Source: Sphingobacteriales bacterium (GTDB lineage: Bacteria; Bacteroidota; Bacteroidia; Chitinophagales; Chitinophagaceae). From it: a stretch of DNA of 64,000 bases. The translations under genes and the position numbers were made by a program. A model generated the notes under the pieces. It made no database searches. It was given only the letters and a program-made list of their open reading frames with translations, and was not told where the DNA came from. Shown in pieces: positions 38,884 through 47,144 of the stretch. Position 1 is the stretch's first letter, and every line of letters begins with the position of its first letter. The stretch covers positions 186,001 through 250,000 of the forward strand of contig SEFP01000002.1 of assembly GCA_004144185.1 (NCBI GenBank), written 5' to 3'.

Positions 38884-38909
38884 AGCCGGCTCCTGTACAG
38901 GAGCCGGCT
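38884..38909 (-). terminator. Terminator of the NHL-repeat gene
   Basis: A near-complete 26-base palindrome (AGCCGGCTCCTG and its complement with a TA centre) is followed on the minus strand by a run of seven T. It lies 29 bases beyond the stop codon. Confidence 0.93.
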
Positions 38910-38937
38910 AAGAACTAAACTATAAAACGTACTCTAA

Positions 38938-41900
38938 CTACGGCGTGATCTTCAGAATCCGGTTGCTCGACCCTACATATACGTTCCCACTGCTATCCAC
39001 CGCTACGTCACTGGCACCACCAAGCTGCACAGCCGTAGCCGGCCCATCACCAGTAGTGCCTGATGAAGCACCTGCGAATGTGGTTACCACACCTGCAGGA
39101 GTGATCTTCCGAATTCGGCCGTTGTTATTATCCGCCACATACACGTTTCCTCTGCCATCTACCCCTATACCAGAGGGATTATTGAACTGAGCAGCCGTAC
39201 CTGTGGCATCCGTATAGCCTTGTGTGCTACCTGCGAATGTGGTGACCTCTTTCGAAGGGGTGATCTTCCGAATCCGATGGTTGTCTCGATCCACTACGTA
39301 CAAGTTCCCGCTGCCATCGAACGCTACATCAAAAGGACGATTGAACTGTGCAGCTGTACCCGTGCCATTAGCACTGCCTTGTGTACCACCAGCAAAAGTG
39401 GTGACCACTTTTGCTGGTGTGATCATGCGAATCGCGCTGTTGAAAAAATCTGCTACGTACACGTTCCCGCTACCATCCACTGCTGTGCCAGCGGGACTAG
39501 AAAACTTCGCAGCTGTACCTGTGGCATCCGTATAGCCTGGCGTACTACCTGCGAATGTGGTGACCTCTTTCGAAGGGGTGATCTTCCGAATCCGGTCGTT
39601 GTGCGCATCCCCTATGTACAGGTTTCCAGTGTCGTCCACCCCCACGCCAAAAGGCTGATAGAAGTACGCACTCGTACCTGTACCATCCGAAGCACCTGAA
39701 GTACCAGCAACACCAGCAAAGGTAGTGACTACTCGCGCAGGTGTGATCTTCCGAATTGTGTGGCTTACGTTATCCGTTACATACAGGTTCCCGCTGCCAT
39801 CGAACGCTAACTGAGTAACAGCCCTGAACCTTGCAGCAGTACCCGTGCTATCCGCAGTTCCTGGAACACCATAAGTACCCGCAAAGGTAGTTACATACCG
39901 GGACGGAACGCCTATGTAGCCGCCCTCCGGCAAGATAAACGATACCGATCCGCCGGTTGCACCTGTATAGGTACCGCTCAAGGTATAGCGTACACTGTCA
40001 CCACCCGCCTTCAACGAGTCCGCAACCCGCGTTAGCGTCAGCCCATTGATCGGTCCCAGGGTCAGCGTGTCATACCGACTGCCATTGCCCGCTGTGTATG
40101 GCAAGGTGTACGTACCGCTGTAGGCCGTGTTAGTAGTCAACAAACCTGCCGGACTAAACGTATTCTTCGCGGCATCAAAATTGAACACCGCCGCCCCGAT
40201 AAACGGCACATCAAACTGGCAACTCTGCGCACCGGCCGTTACCGTAAACCGGATCGTACCCGAGGTATCCGGCGTTCCGCTCGCTACCAACGTTACACTC
40301 TTGCTGCCCGTGCTGGTAAACGTACCACTCGCACTGAACCGAACCCCGCGCACCACCGGTGTACTGATGCTGTACCCACCCGTCGTGGCTACTGTCACCG
40401 TCACCACCTTCGTATTGCTGCTGCCCGTAATCGGACGACCTACCTGGTAGGTCCCGCTCAATGCACCTCCACAGGCCAGGGTGCCAGCCGTATAGGTAGC
40501 CCCGCTCAGCGTCGTCCGGCTGAAGCTACAGCCCGGAGTCGTGTTCAGGGTGAAGGTTGAGTTCGTACCCGCCGCGTTGGTCGGGGTGCCGCTGGCCGTC
40601 AGTACAATGGTTCGGAGCCCTGTGCCTGCAAACGTTCCGGAACCCACATACGTCACCCCGTTGGCGGTAGAGGTCGTGATTTTATATGTCCCCGCACGCG
40701 TCACATTCGCCGTGAGGGTCTGCGTAACCCCGGAGACCGGCGTATTGGTCAGCAGTGCGCCCGTACTATCGGTCGAGCACGTATACCCTGCTACCAGCGC
40801 CGTTCCGTTAGAGGTCGGTACCGCCGCGTTCACGTTGTTGATCGCCGTCTGCACCTGGGCCACCGTGGCCCGTGGAGCCGTGAACGACCCCGGGTTGTCG
40901 TCGATGTAGCGACGATACAAGCTGTCATTGGCAGCCGTCACATTCTGAATGCCCAGGCTGTCCAGTTGCGCGACCGTTGTAGTCGACGCCACTGTAGGAC
41001 TGGCTGCCTGCGTGCTGATCTGGGTCAGAATGCGGGTTACAATCGCATTAGTCTCATTGATCGCTTGCTGCACTTGGGCAATCGTTGTCGGAGGTCCGAA
41101 GCTACCCGGATGCTGATCGATGTACTTCTGATAGGCTTTTTCATTCGCCGTATCCAGATTCTGAATGCCCATGCTGTCCAGCTGCGCGACCGTTGTGGTC
41201 GACGCCACTGTAGGACTAGCCGCCTGTGCGGCGATCTGCGCCAGGTTGCGGGTTACAAGTGCATTGGTCGCATCGACCGCTTGCTGTACCTGGGCTACTG
41301 TCGCTGGGTTGCTGAAGCTGCCCGGATGCTGATCGATATACTTCTGATACGCTTTTTCGTTCGCTGTATCCAGATTCCGGATGCCCATGCTGTCCAGCTG
41401 CGCCACCGTCGTGGTCGAGGACTGGGTCGGACTGGCCGCCTGTGCGGCGATCTGTGCCAGGTTGCGGGTTACAAGTGCATTGGTTTCATCGATTGCTTGC
41501 TGCACCTGCGCCACCGTTGTCGGAGGGCCGAAGCTGCCCGGATGCTGATCGATATATTTCTGATACGCTTTTTCATTCGCTGTATCCAGATTCCGGATGC
41601 CCATACTGTCCAGCTGCGCGACCGTCGTCGTAGACGACTGGGTCGGACTGGTCGCCTGTGCGCCGATCTGCGTCAACAGCGTGTTCACCACCCGGTTCGA
41701 ACTGTCGATCAGGCCCTGCACCTGACTGGCCGTCGGTGGATTACTGAATGTCGTGGTTCGGAAAATCGCCCGGTTGTAGGCCCCCTGATTGGCGGTAGTT
41801 GCACCGCCCGTGGTCGCCACCTGGTTCAGCTGCGCCGCAGTCAGCGTCCGGCCGTTCGCATTGCCCGCGCCCCCAGGAGAGGTCGAGCCTTCCAGAACCT

Positions 41901-42288
41901 CAGCCAGAATGCCCACACTGTTAGTGGCCCCGCCACCTACCAGGCACTGCCAGACCGGAGCCACTGCACTGCCGGTGTTCACCTGCAAACAGTTCAGCGT
42001 GCTGTTGAGCACCACCAACCCAGGGGCCGGCAGCACAATCGCGTCCCGCTGCGCCGAGGTCAGGCTCGGCGGTAAAAAGCCTTTGTTGAAAAACGCCAGC
42101 TCCAGGCCCGCCGAGGAGTCCACCACCGAGGTGGTGCCCCCGATCTTGGTGCCGCGTTGGGCCTGCGCCCGGTCCGGCACCAGCAGCGCCAGCACCATAA
42201 GGGCCAGCACGCTCAGCGCCGTTCGTAAAAATCTAGGAATGGAAACAGTCGACAGGCGACTGCTTCCGGAGTAATTATTGGATTGCAT
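38938..42288 (-). CDS. Secreted NHL-repeat beta-propeller protein with tandem 72-residue stalk repeats
   Basis: About 1,116 residues. A signal peptide (hydrophobic run ending DRAQAQ) is followed by a head region with the Bacteroidota surface motif NKGFLPPSLTSAQRDAI...PGLVVLNSTLNCLQV...VWQCL. Then come four tandem 72-residue repeats (216 bp each, 40.75-41.70 kb) rich in TVAQLDSMGIxNLDTANEKAYQKYIDQHPGSF, then Ig-like segments, and finally six NHL blades of about 54 residues (VTTFAG...VDGSGNVYVADxxNxRIRKITP). Six blades would close one propeller. No T9SS sorting domain follows: the stop comes right after the last blade. The start at 42288 was chosen just before the signal peptide; 42363 is an alternative. 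It forms an operon with the smaller paralogue upstream. Confidence 0.85.
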   Translation of the reverse strand: MQSNNYSGSSRLSTVSIPRFLRTALSVLALMVLALLVPDRAQAQRGTKIGGTTSVVDSSAGLELAFFNKGFLPPSLTSAQRDAIVLPAPGLVVLNSTLNCLQVNTGSAVAPVWQCLVGGGATNSVGILAEVLEGSTSPGGAGNANGRTLTAAQLNQVATTGGATTANQGAYNRAIFRTTTFSNPPTASQVQGLIDSSNRVVNTLLTQIGAQATSPTQSSTTTVAQLDSMGIRNLDTANEKAYQKYIDQHPGSFGPPTTVAQVQQAIDETNALVTRNLAQIAAQAASPTQSSTTTVAQLDSMGIRNLDTANEKAYQKYIDQHPGSFSNPATVAQVQQAVDATNALVTRNLAQIAAQAASPTVASTTTVAQLDSMGIQNLDTANEKAYQKYIDQHPGSFGPPTTIAQVQQAINETNAIVTRILTQISTQAASPTVASTTTVAQLDSLGIQNVTAANDSLYRRYIDDNPGSFTAPRATVAQVQTAINNVNAAVPTSNGTALVAGYTCSTDSTGALLTNTPVSGVTQTLTANVTRAGTYKITTSTANGVTYVGSGTFAGTGLRTIVLTASGTPTNAAGTNSTFTLNTTPGCSFSRTTLSGATYTAGTLACGGALSGTYQVGRPITGSSNTKVVTVTVATTGGYSISTPVVRGVRFSASGTFTSTGSKSVTLVASGTPDTSGTIRFTVTAGAQSCQFDVPFIGAAVFNFDAAKNTFSPAGLLTTNTAYSGTYTLPYTAGNGSRYDTLTLGPINGLTLTRVADSLKAGGDSVRYTLSGTYTGATGGSVSFILPEGGYIGVPSRYVTTFAGTYGVPGTADSTGTAARFRAVTQLAFDGSGNLYVTDNVSHTIRKITPARVVTTFAGVAGTSGASDGTGTSAYFYQPFGVGVDDTGNLYIGDAHNDRIRKITPSKEVTTFAGSTPGYTDATGTAAKFSSPAGTAVDGSGNVYVADFFNSAIRMITPAKVVTTFAGGTQGSANGTGTAAQFNRPFDVAFDGSGNLYVVDRDNHRIRKITPSKEVTTFAGSTQGYTDATGTAAQFNNPSGIGVDGRGNVYVADNNNGRIRKITPAGVVTTFAGASSGTTGDGPATAVQLGGASDVAVDSSGNVYVGSSNRILKITP
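40750..41700 (-). repeat. 216-bp tandem coding repeat, about four units
   Basis: The landmark ATGCCCA recurs at 40949, 41165, 41381 and 41597, exactly 216 bp apart. Units are nearly identical at the centre, suggesting recent expansion or conversion. In frame, each unit encodes 72 residues, so copy-number change would lengthen or shorten the protein without a frameshift. Confidence 0.92.
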
Positions 42289-42365
42289 CTGCTGTGAATA
42301 AGTTGTTGAAAAAAGATCCCGTGTCGAAAGGAATCGAATACCGGTTTGTCTGAAAGCAAGCATAC

Positions 42366-42926
42366 TTATGGGTTAGCGTCGATTACGGCCTGTACCTGCG
42401 GCTCGGTTGGCGGAGTGCCGAACGTAGTGGTCGACAGAATCGTCGCGTTGTACGCCGCTTCCTTGCCCGCTACGGCCCGGCGTGTCCCATTAGGCGTTAC
42501 CTGGTTGAGCTGTGCCGCGGTCACGTTGATCCCGTTCGCGTTCGAAGCGCCATTCGGAGAGGCCGAACCTTCCAGAATCTCGGTCAGGATGCCCGCGTTG
42601 TTGGTGGCCCCGCCCACTGTCAGGCACTCCCAGACCGGGGCCACCGGCGTACCGGTGTTCATCTGAAGGCACCGAAGCGTGCTGTTGTACACTACCAGAC
42701 CGGCCGCCGGAATGGCAATCAAGTCCCGCTGGGTAGAGGTCAGGGCAGGCGGCAGGAAGCCTTTGTTAGTGAACTCCAGCTCCAGGCCGGCGGAGGGGTT
42801 GAGAACGGTGGGGTTGTTACCGAGTTTGAGGCCCGTTTGGGTCTGGGCGGAGGCCGAGCTGGTGGTGCCCAGGGCAGCAGCGGTGGTCAAAACGAAGGCG
42901 AATGCCAGGGTACGAAAAGAGTGCAT
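42366..42926 (-). CDS. Secreted head-domain paralogue of the NHL-repeat protein
   Basis: A 186-residue protein. The signal peptide (MHSFRTLAFAFVLTTAAALG, cleaved after ASAQ) precedes the same head region as the next gene: GLELEFTNKGFLPPALTSTQRD...AAGLVVYNSTLRCLQMNTGTPVAPVWECL and LTEILEGSASPNGA. It stops at PPTEPQVQAVIDANP, exactly where the neighbour's tandem repeats start, so it is the head without stalk or propeller. Other start codons lie 6 and 30 bases upstream. Upstream are a weak -7 element (42954-42961) and a pair of GAGTGCGAAC-type sites. It is the first gene of the operon. Confidence 0.75.
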   Translation of the reverse strand: MHSFRTLAFAFVLTTAAALGTTSSASAQTQTGLKLGNNPTVLNPSAGLELEFTNKGFLPPALTSTQRDLIAIPAAGLVVYNSTLRCLQMNTGTPVAPVWECLTVGGATNNAGILTEILEGSASPNGASNANGINVTAAQLNQVTPNGTRRAVAGKEAAYNATILSTTTFGTPPTEPQVQAVIDANP

Positions 42927-42991
42927 ATACATGTGGGGTTTTAAAACGTAGTGCAAAGCTGTAGGGTGTCCTTTGATCGGCCTACCACTTT

Positions 42992-43022
42992 GAGCACGAA
43001 CGGCCGATTTTTGAGTGCGAAC
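42992..43022 (-). promoter_or_regulatory. Paired GAGTGCGAAC-type sites, 21 bp apart, upstream of the surface-protein operon
   Basis: GAGCACGAAC (42992-43001) and GAGTGCGAAC (43013-43022) are direct repeats with a 21-bp start-to-start distance. They lie 31 and 52 bases beyond the presumed -7 element of the 42926 gene, a typical activator position. The spacing equals two helical turns, as for LytTR sites. Written on the plus strand, they read toward the operon from its upstream side. Confidence 0.6.
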
Positions 43023-43029
43023 CGTCGTT

Positions 43030-43834
43030 TTTGACCCTCAATTACATTATTTATAGTATATCAATAGCCATTTAGATCCGTTATTCTCTCTTTATCCGTC
43101 CTTCCGATGCCCCTTTGCCACATCATTTCCTACGCAACATCGAAGAGATTCTGTCTCCCTTATTCGTCACTCCGACGCCCCTTACCCGTCATTCCGACGC
43201 AGGAGGAATCTGCCCATCTGGCCAATCAGGGATACTTCGTTTGTAGTATTCATGTGGTTGGAGGACTGCTGGAATGCTGATGAGCAGATTCCTCCTCGTC
43301 CCTCGTTCGGAATGACGGAATAAGAATGATTCGGAGGAACCTATCCTCAGCTGTATCGAAGCGACGCCGTTGCCCCTTACCCGTCATCCCGACGCAGGAG
43401 GGATCTGCTGAAGTAAGGACACGCTGTGTGCAACACATACGGGTGTAAGGACTGCTGGAATGCTGATGAGCAGATTCCTCCTCGTCCCTCGTTCGGAATG
43501 ACGAATACTATGAAGCGGAGGAATCTCTACTCAGCTGCATCGAAGCGACGCCGTAGCCCCTTACCCGTCATCCCGACGCAGGAGGGATCTGCCCAATCAA
43601 GGACACGCCGTGTGCAATACATACGGGTGTGAGGACCGAAGGAATGCTGATGAGCAGATTCCTCCTCGTCCCTCGTTCGGAATGACGGAATACTAATGAA
43701 GCGGAGGAATGACACCGTAAAAGGAGACAAAGGCAGTGTACGAGACTGGCTCCTGCCGATTATGAGTGCGAAAATGAGTACGAACGCCGCTTCCGGATGT
43801 ACACGCTATCAAAAGACCGCTGTAGTTTTCGGCC
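43030..43834. repeat. First block of hairpin repeats (about three units)
   Basis: After an A/T-rich leader, units begin near 43189, 43382 and 43566. Each has a left arm starting CGTCATTCCGACGCAGGAGG or a close variant, about 75 bases of variable core, a right arm GCAGATTCCTCCTCGTCC...CGGAATGACG that is its imperfect complement, and a linker with CAGCTGCATCGAAGCGACGCCG. Period about 187 bp. Short ORFs through these units on either strand are artefacts. Confidence 0.9.
43764..43785 (+). promoter_or_regulatory. Paired GAGTGCGAA-type sites upstream of GIY-YIG copy 1
   Basis: GAGTGCGAAA (43764) and GAGTACGAAC (43776) are direct repeats 12 bp apart, about 50 bases before the nuclease start codon. 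A 75-bp stretch containing them is nearly identical to the one before copy 2 (about 44887-44960). Confidence 0.6.
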
Positions 43835-44152
43835 ATGAAATCTGCCTATGGCGGTTACACCGCAGTCTACGTTTACATTATGACCGATAAAACCAGAACA
43901 ACACTTTACGTGGGTGTAACGCCTGATCTGGACCGAATCCTTTGGGAGAAGCGCCACAACCTGTTCGATACCAGCACTACCGACGGCTTTAACGTTGAAA
44001 TCCTGCTCTATTGGGAAGCCTATAACCGGAAGGCACAGGCCATTGCACGGGAAGAAAAGTTGAAGGCCCTGCGACCGGCAAGAAAAATCGCTCTTATTGC
44101 CACCCAAAATCCGAACTGGCTGGATCTGGGGAGCTCTTTTCTACAGATTTGA
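43835..44152 (+). CDS. GIY-YIG nuclease superfamily protein, copy 1, probably inactive
   Basis: A 105-residue protein with the single-domain GIY-YIG fold of the small COG2827-type family: YVYIMT (residues 12-17), LYVGVTPDL (24-32), and the conserved Glu73 region AREEKLKAL. The position that holds the catalytic Arg in copy 2 (DLERRL, Arg35) is Ile here (DLDRIL), His39 is Lys, and the usual GWRRAKK is ALRPARK, so catalytic loss is likely. It lies between repeat blocks and shares its 5' flank and C-terminal IATQNPxWLDLGSSFLQI with copy 2, indicating duplication followed by decay. Confidence 0.82.
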   Translation: MKSAYGGYTAVYVYIMTDKTRTTLYVGVTPDLDRILWEKRHNLFDTSTTDGFNVEILLYWEAYNRKAQAIAREEKLKALRPARKIALIATQNPNWLDLGSSFLQI

Positions 44153-45002
44153 ACGCCCGGCCCGTGCGATTTCAACAGGATTGAGAACCGTTCTGTACGC
44201 GCCTGGTCCGTCATTCCAGCAGGAATCTGTTGATTACAGTTACCGGAGGAATACTGATTCGTCATCCCTCCTCGTCCCTCGTTCGGAATGACGAATACTA
44301 TGAAGCGGAGGAATCTCTACTCAGCTGCATCGAAGCGACGCTGTTGCCCCCTACCCGTCATCCCGACGCAGGAGGGATCTGCCCAATCAGGGATACTTCG
44401 TTTGTACCAGTACGTGTGGCCGGAGATCCGTTGTAATGCTGATGAGTAGATTCCTCCTCGTGCCTCGTTCGGAATGACACCTTAAGAATGATTCGGAGGA
44501 ATCTCTACTCAGCTGCATCGAAACGACGCCGTTGCCCCTTACCCGTCATCCCGACGCAGGAGGGATCTGCCGAAGTAAGGACACACCGTGTGCAACACAT
44601 ACGGGTGTGAGAACCGGAGGAATGCTGATGAGTAGATTCCTCCTCGTGCCTCGTTCGGAATGACACCTTAAGAATGATTCAGAGGAATCTATCCTCAGCT
44701 GCATCGAAGCGGCTCCGTTGCTGCCCATTACCCGTCATCCCGACGCAGGAGGGATCTGCCCAATCAGGGATACTTCGTTTGTAGTATTCATGTGGTTGGA
44801 GGACCGAAAGAATGCTGATGAGTAGATTCCGCCTCGTCTCTCGTTTGGAATGACGGAATACTATGGAAGCGGAGGAATGACACCGTAAAAGGAGACAAAG
44901 GCAGTGTACGAGACTGGCTACGGCCGATTATGAGTGCGAAAATGAGTGCGAACGCCGCTTCCGGAACGAAACCCCTCCGGAAACCAGCTTAGTTTTCAGT
45001 CT
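44153..45002. repeat. Second block of hairpin repeats (about three units)
   Basis: Left arms begin near 44356, 44543 and 44733, giving periods of 187 and 190 bp. A right-arm fragment (about 44255-44295) precedes them, as if the first unit were cut by insertion of the nuclease gene. The block ends with the duplicated leader of GIY-YIG copy 2. Confidence 0.88.
44932..44953 (+). promoter_or_regulatory. Paired GAGTGCGAA-type sites upstream of GIY-YIG copy 2
   Basis: GAGTGCGAAA (44932) and GAGTGCGAAC (44944), 12 bp apart, end about 50 bases before the start codon at 45003. A TTCCGGAA octamer follows directly (44959-44966). Confidence 0.6.
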
Positions 45003-45320
45003 ATGAAAGCGGTTTCAGGCGGGCATACCGCAGGCTATGTGTATATCCTGACCAATACACACCGAACAACCCTCTATATTGGAGTTACGTCCGATCTGGA
45101 ACGCCGCCTCTGGCAGCACCGGCACCATGTGTTTAAAAACAGTTTTACCGACCGGTACAACCTGGAAATCCTGCTCTATTGGGAAGCGCATGACCGGATT
45201 GCCCAGGCCATCCTGCGGGAAAAAGAGTTGAAGGGCTGGCGACGTGCGAAGAAAGAGGCTCTTATTGCCACCCAAAATCCGGAATGGCTGGATCTGGGGA
45301 GCTCTTTTCTACAGATTTGA
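45003..45320 (+). CDS. GIY-YIG nuclease superfamily protein, copy 2, intact motifs
   Basis: A 105-residue single-domain GIY-YIG protein: GYVYILTN (residues 11-18), LYIGVTSDLERRLWQH (24-39) with the predicted catalytic Arg35 and His39, and Glu73 in ILREKELKGWRRAKK. Family members are Mg-dependent phosphodiesterases, but most single-domain ones have no proven target. The position between hairpin-repeat blocks suggests that the repeat or its cruciform is the target. An in-frame ATG at 44946 overlaps the upstream motif pair, so the later start, matching copy 1, was chosen. Confidence 0.87.
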   Translation: MKAVSGGHTAGYVYILTNTHRTTLYIGVTSDLERRLWQHRHHVFKNSFTDRYNLEILLYWEAHDRIAQAILREKELKGWRRAKKEALIATQNPEWLDLGSSFLQI

Positions 45321-46140
45321 ATGTCCGGAATAGTCTCCTGCGTCCGTCTTATAGGACTTCGTCATTCCGCCTAATCGAAGTGGCTCCGTCGCCCCCTATT
45401 CGTCATTCCGACGCAGGAGGAATCTGCTCAATTAAGGATACTTCGTTTGTAGTATTCATAGGGTATGAGAGCCGTTGGAATGCTGATGAGTAGATTCCTC
45501 CTCGTCCCTCGTTCGGAATGACGGAATACAATGAAGCGGAGGAATCTCTACTCAGCTACATCGAAGCGACGCCGTTGCCCCTACCTGTCATTCCGACGCA
45601 GGAGGAATCTGCTCAATCAGGGATACTTCGTTTGTAGTATTTATGTGACCGGAGATCCGTTGGAATACTGATGGGCAGATTCCTCCTCGTGCCTCGTTCG
45701 GAATGACGACTGGGGAGGAGGCGGAGGAATCTACTCCTCAGCTGCATCGAAGTGACTCCGTCGCCCCCTATTCGTCATTCCGACGCAGGAGGAATCTGCT
45801 CAATTAAGGATACTTCGTTTGTAGTATTCATAGGGTATGAGAGCCGTTGGAATGCTGATGGGCAGATTCCTCCTCGTCCCTCGTTCGGAATGACGACTGG
45901 GGAGGAGGCGGAGGGATACCGATGAGCGAGACCGTGCCTCTTTCGGAATGACATCTTAAGAATGATTCGGAGGAATCTCTACTCAGCTGCATCGAAGTGA
46001 CTTCGTTGGCCCTTATTCGTCATTCCGACGCAGGAGGAATCTGCTCCAATAGAGCTACTCCGTTTGTAGTATTCATAGGGTGTGAGAGCCGTTGGAATGC
46101 TGATGGGCAGATTCCGCCGCCGCCCTCGTTCGGAATGACG
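45321..46140. repeat. Third block of hairpin repeats (about four units)
   Basis: Left arms begin near 45401, 45586, 45773 and 46019 (periods 185, 187 and 246). The longer last interval contains an extra copy of the linker and right arm. Cores vary (TTTGTAGTATTCATAGGGTA and variants), while the arms are conserved. Confidence 0.88.
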
Positions 46141-46259
46141 GAATAAAAATGATTCGGGAGCAAACCCATCTGAAACGACTGCGTCCCTGCCGCTGTCCCA
46201 GACCCGAAGAACGCGGGGCAGACAGCAAACAGGGACGCACGGAACCAGAAGATTCCGGA

Positions 46260-46625
46260 TCAGGACTGGGACGCCGGTGGGGTATCATTCACATTGAACC
46301 CCCAGTTGCCCAGCTTATGGGGCTGGCTGCGGTAAATGCCTTTGAGCAGGTCGCGGCTACTGCGGATGGCCTCATCAATGTTGCCCAGCAACCGATCGCG
46401 CTGCTCGTAGGCCTCTTCCATCTGGCGACGCAGCAACTCCGCCTGCTGGTGCAACTGAAGCGCCTCCTGCAGGTTTGGACCGTGCTGGCTCCAGTTATAA
46501 TCCTGTTGCAGGTGCAACGGGGAGGCTGCGCCATCCATCACGTGGCGGTTGTAAATGCTCATGCCCAGTTGGATCCGGTCTTCGGCATTGGTGGGGATTT
46601 CGATTCGAAACGGAGGGTTGGTCAT
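46260..46625 (-). CDS. Hypothetical coiled-coil protein
   Basis: A 121-residue protein. The start at MTNPPFRIEIPTNAEDR was chosen because the upstream part of the frame covers a T-rich leader. The central helical region (QHGPNLQEALQLHQQAELLRRQMEEAYEQRDRLLGN) is a probable coiled coil. No signal peptide and no known domain was recognised. A pair of GAGTGCGAA-type sites lies 91-121 bases upstream and a weak -7 element (46695-46702) about 70 bases upstream. The gene stands alone between the hairpin repeats and the 21-bp array. Confidence 0.65.
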   Translation of the reverse strand: MTNPPFRIEIPTNAEDRIQLGMSIYNRHVMDGAASPLHLQQDYNWSQHGPNLQEALQLHQQAELLRRQMEEAYEQRDRLLGNIDEAIRSSRDLLKGIYRSQPHKLGNWGFNVNDTPPASQS

Positions 46626-46715
46626 CGAATGCAAGGGGGTTTTAAAAGGGTTAAAAAAAAGGATGCTTAAAAATGCGATACAGGTGTCTGACCACAAAGC
46701 GATGGCCGCAGTTTT

Positions 46716-46746
46716 GAGTGCGAAACCGCTTTTTTTGAGTGCGAAC
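46716..46746 (-). promoter_or_regulatory. Paired GAGTGCGAA-type sites, 21 bp apart, upstream of the coiled-coil gene
   Basis: GAGTGCGAAA (46716-46725) and GAGTGCGAAC (46737-46746) repeat the 21-bp spacing seen at 42992-43022, with T-rich tracts before each copy in both places (TTTTGAGTGCGAA). Confidence 0.6.
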
Positions 46747-46823
46747 TATCCGGAACAGGTTGGAGGCGGGCCGCCTAAATACAGTCGTTGGCGTTGTGAT
46801 AAGTCTGTTTCGGGCGTATAGAC

Positions 46824-47097
46824 GGGTCGTAGAAGGGTCTAGGTGGGTCGTTTGATCCGCTACAGGGGGCATTCCATCTTCTAGAGGGGTCGTAGAACAT
46901 TTTAAGGGGGTCCTTAGAAGGTTCCAAACGACGATTTCAACGTTCTATAGGGGTCATTTCAGGTTCTACGAGGGTCATAGAAGACTTTAGGAGGGTCGTA
47001 GAGAATTCCAGGAGGGTCCTGGAAGACTAAACGGGGGGCTAAAACGATTTTAAGGGGGGCTAGAACGGTTTTAGGAGGGGCTAAAACGATTCTATAA
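46824..47097. repeat. Degenerate 21-bp tandem array, about 13 units
   Basis: Units begin GGGTC or GGGGC and recur almost exactly every 21 bp, for example at 47035, 47056 and 47077, with an A/T-rich half (TAGAA...TTTTAGGA pattern) in each. Most units are 21 bp and a few are 20-22. Every unit carries stops in some frames, so it does not code. Confidence 0.88.
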
Positions 47098-47144
47098 AGC
47101 ACAAAAGTTATTTAATCTATGTTCCTGTTCTCCTGATCGGGCTT

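Noticed and set aside
43030-46140. Possible CRISPR array
   Set aside because: Units are about 187 bp with variable cores and inverted arms; there are no short, evenly spaced identical repeats with unique spacers, and no cas genes are nearby.
46260-46697. Longer start (46697) for the coiled-coil protein
   Set aside because: The first 24 residues are a hydrophobic, F-rich leader derived from the T-rich promoter region, and the candidate -7 element overlaps that start.
46824-47097. 21-bp array as CRISPR or as a coding repeat
   Set aside because: There are no spacers between the 21-bp units, and stop codons occur in the units so no frame is kept.
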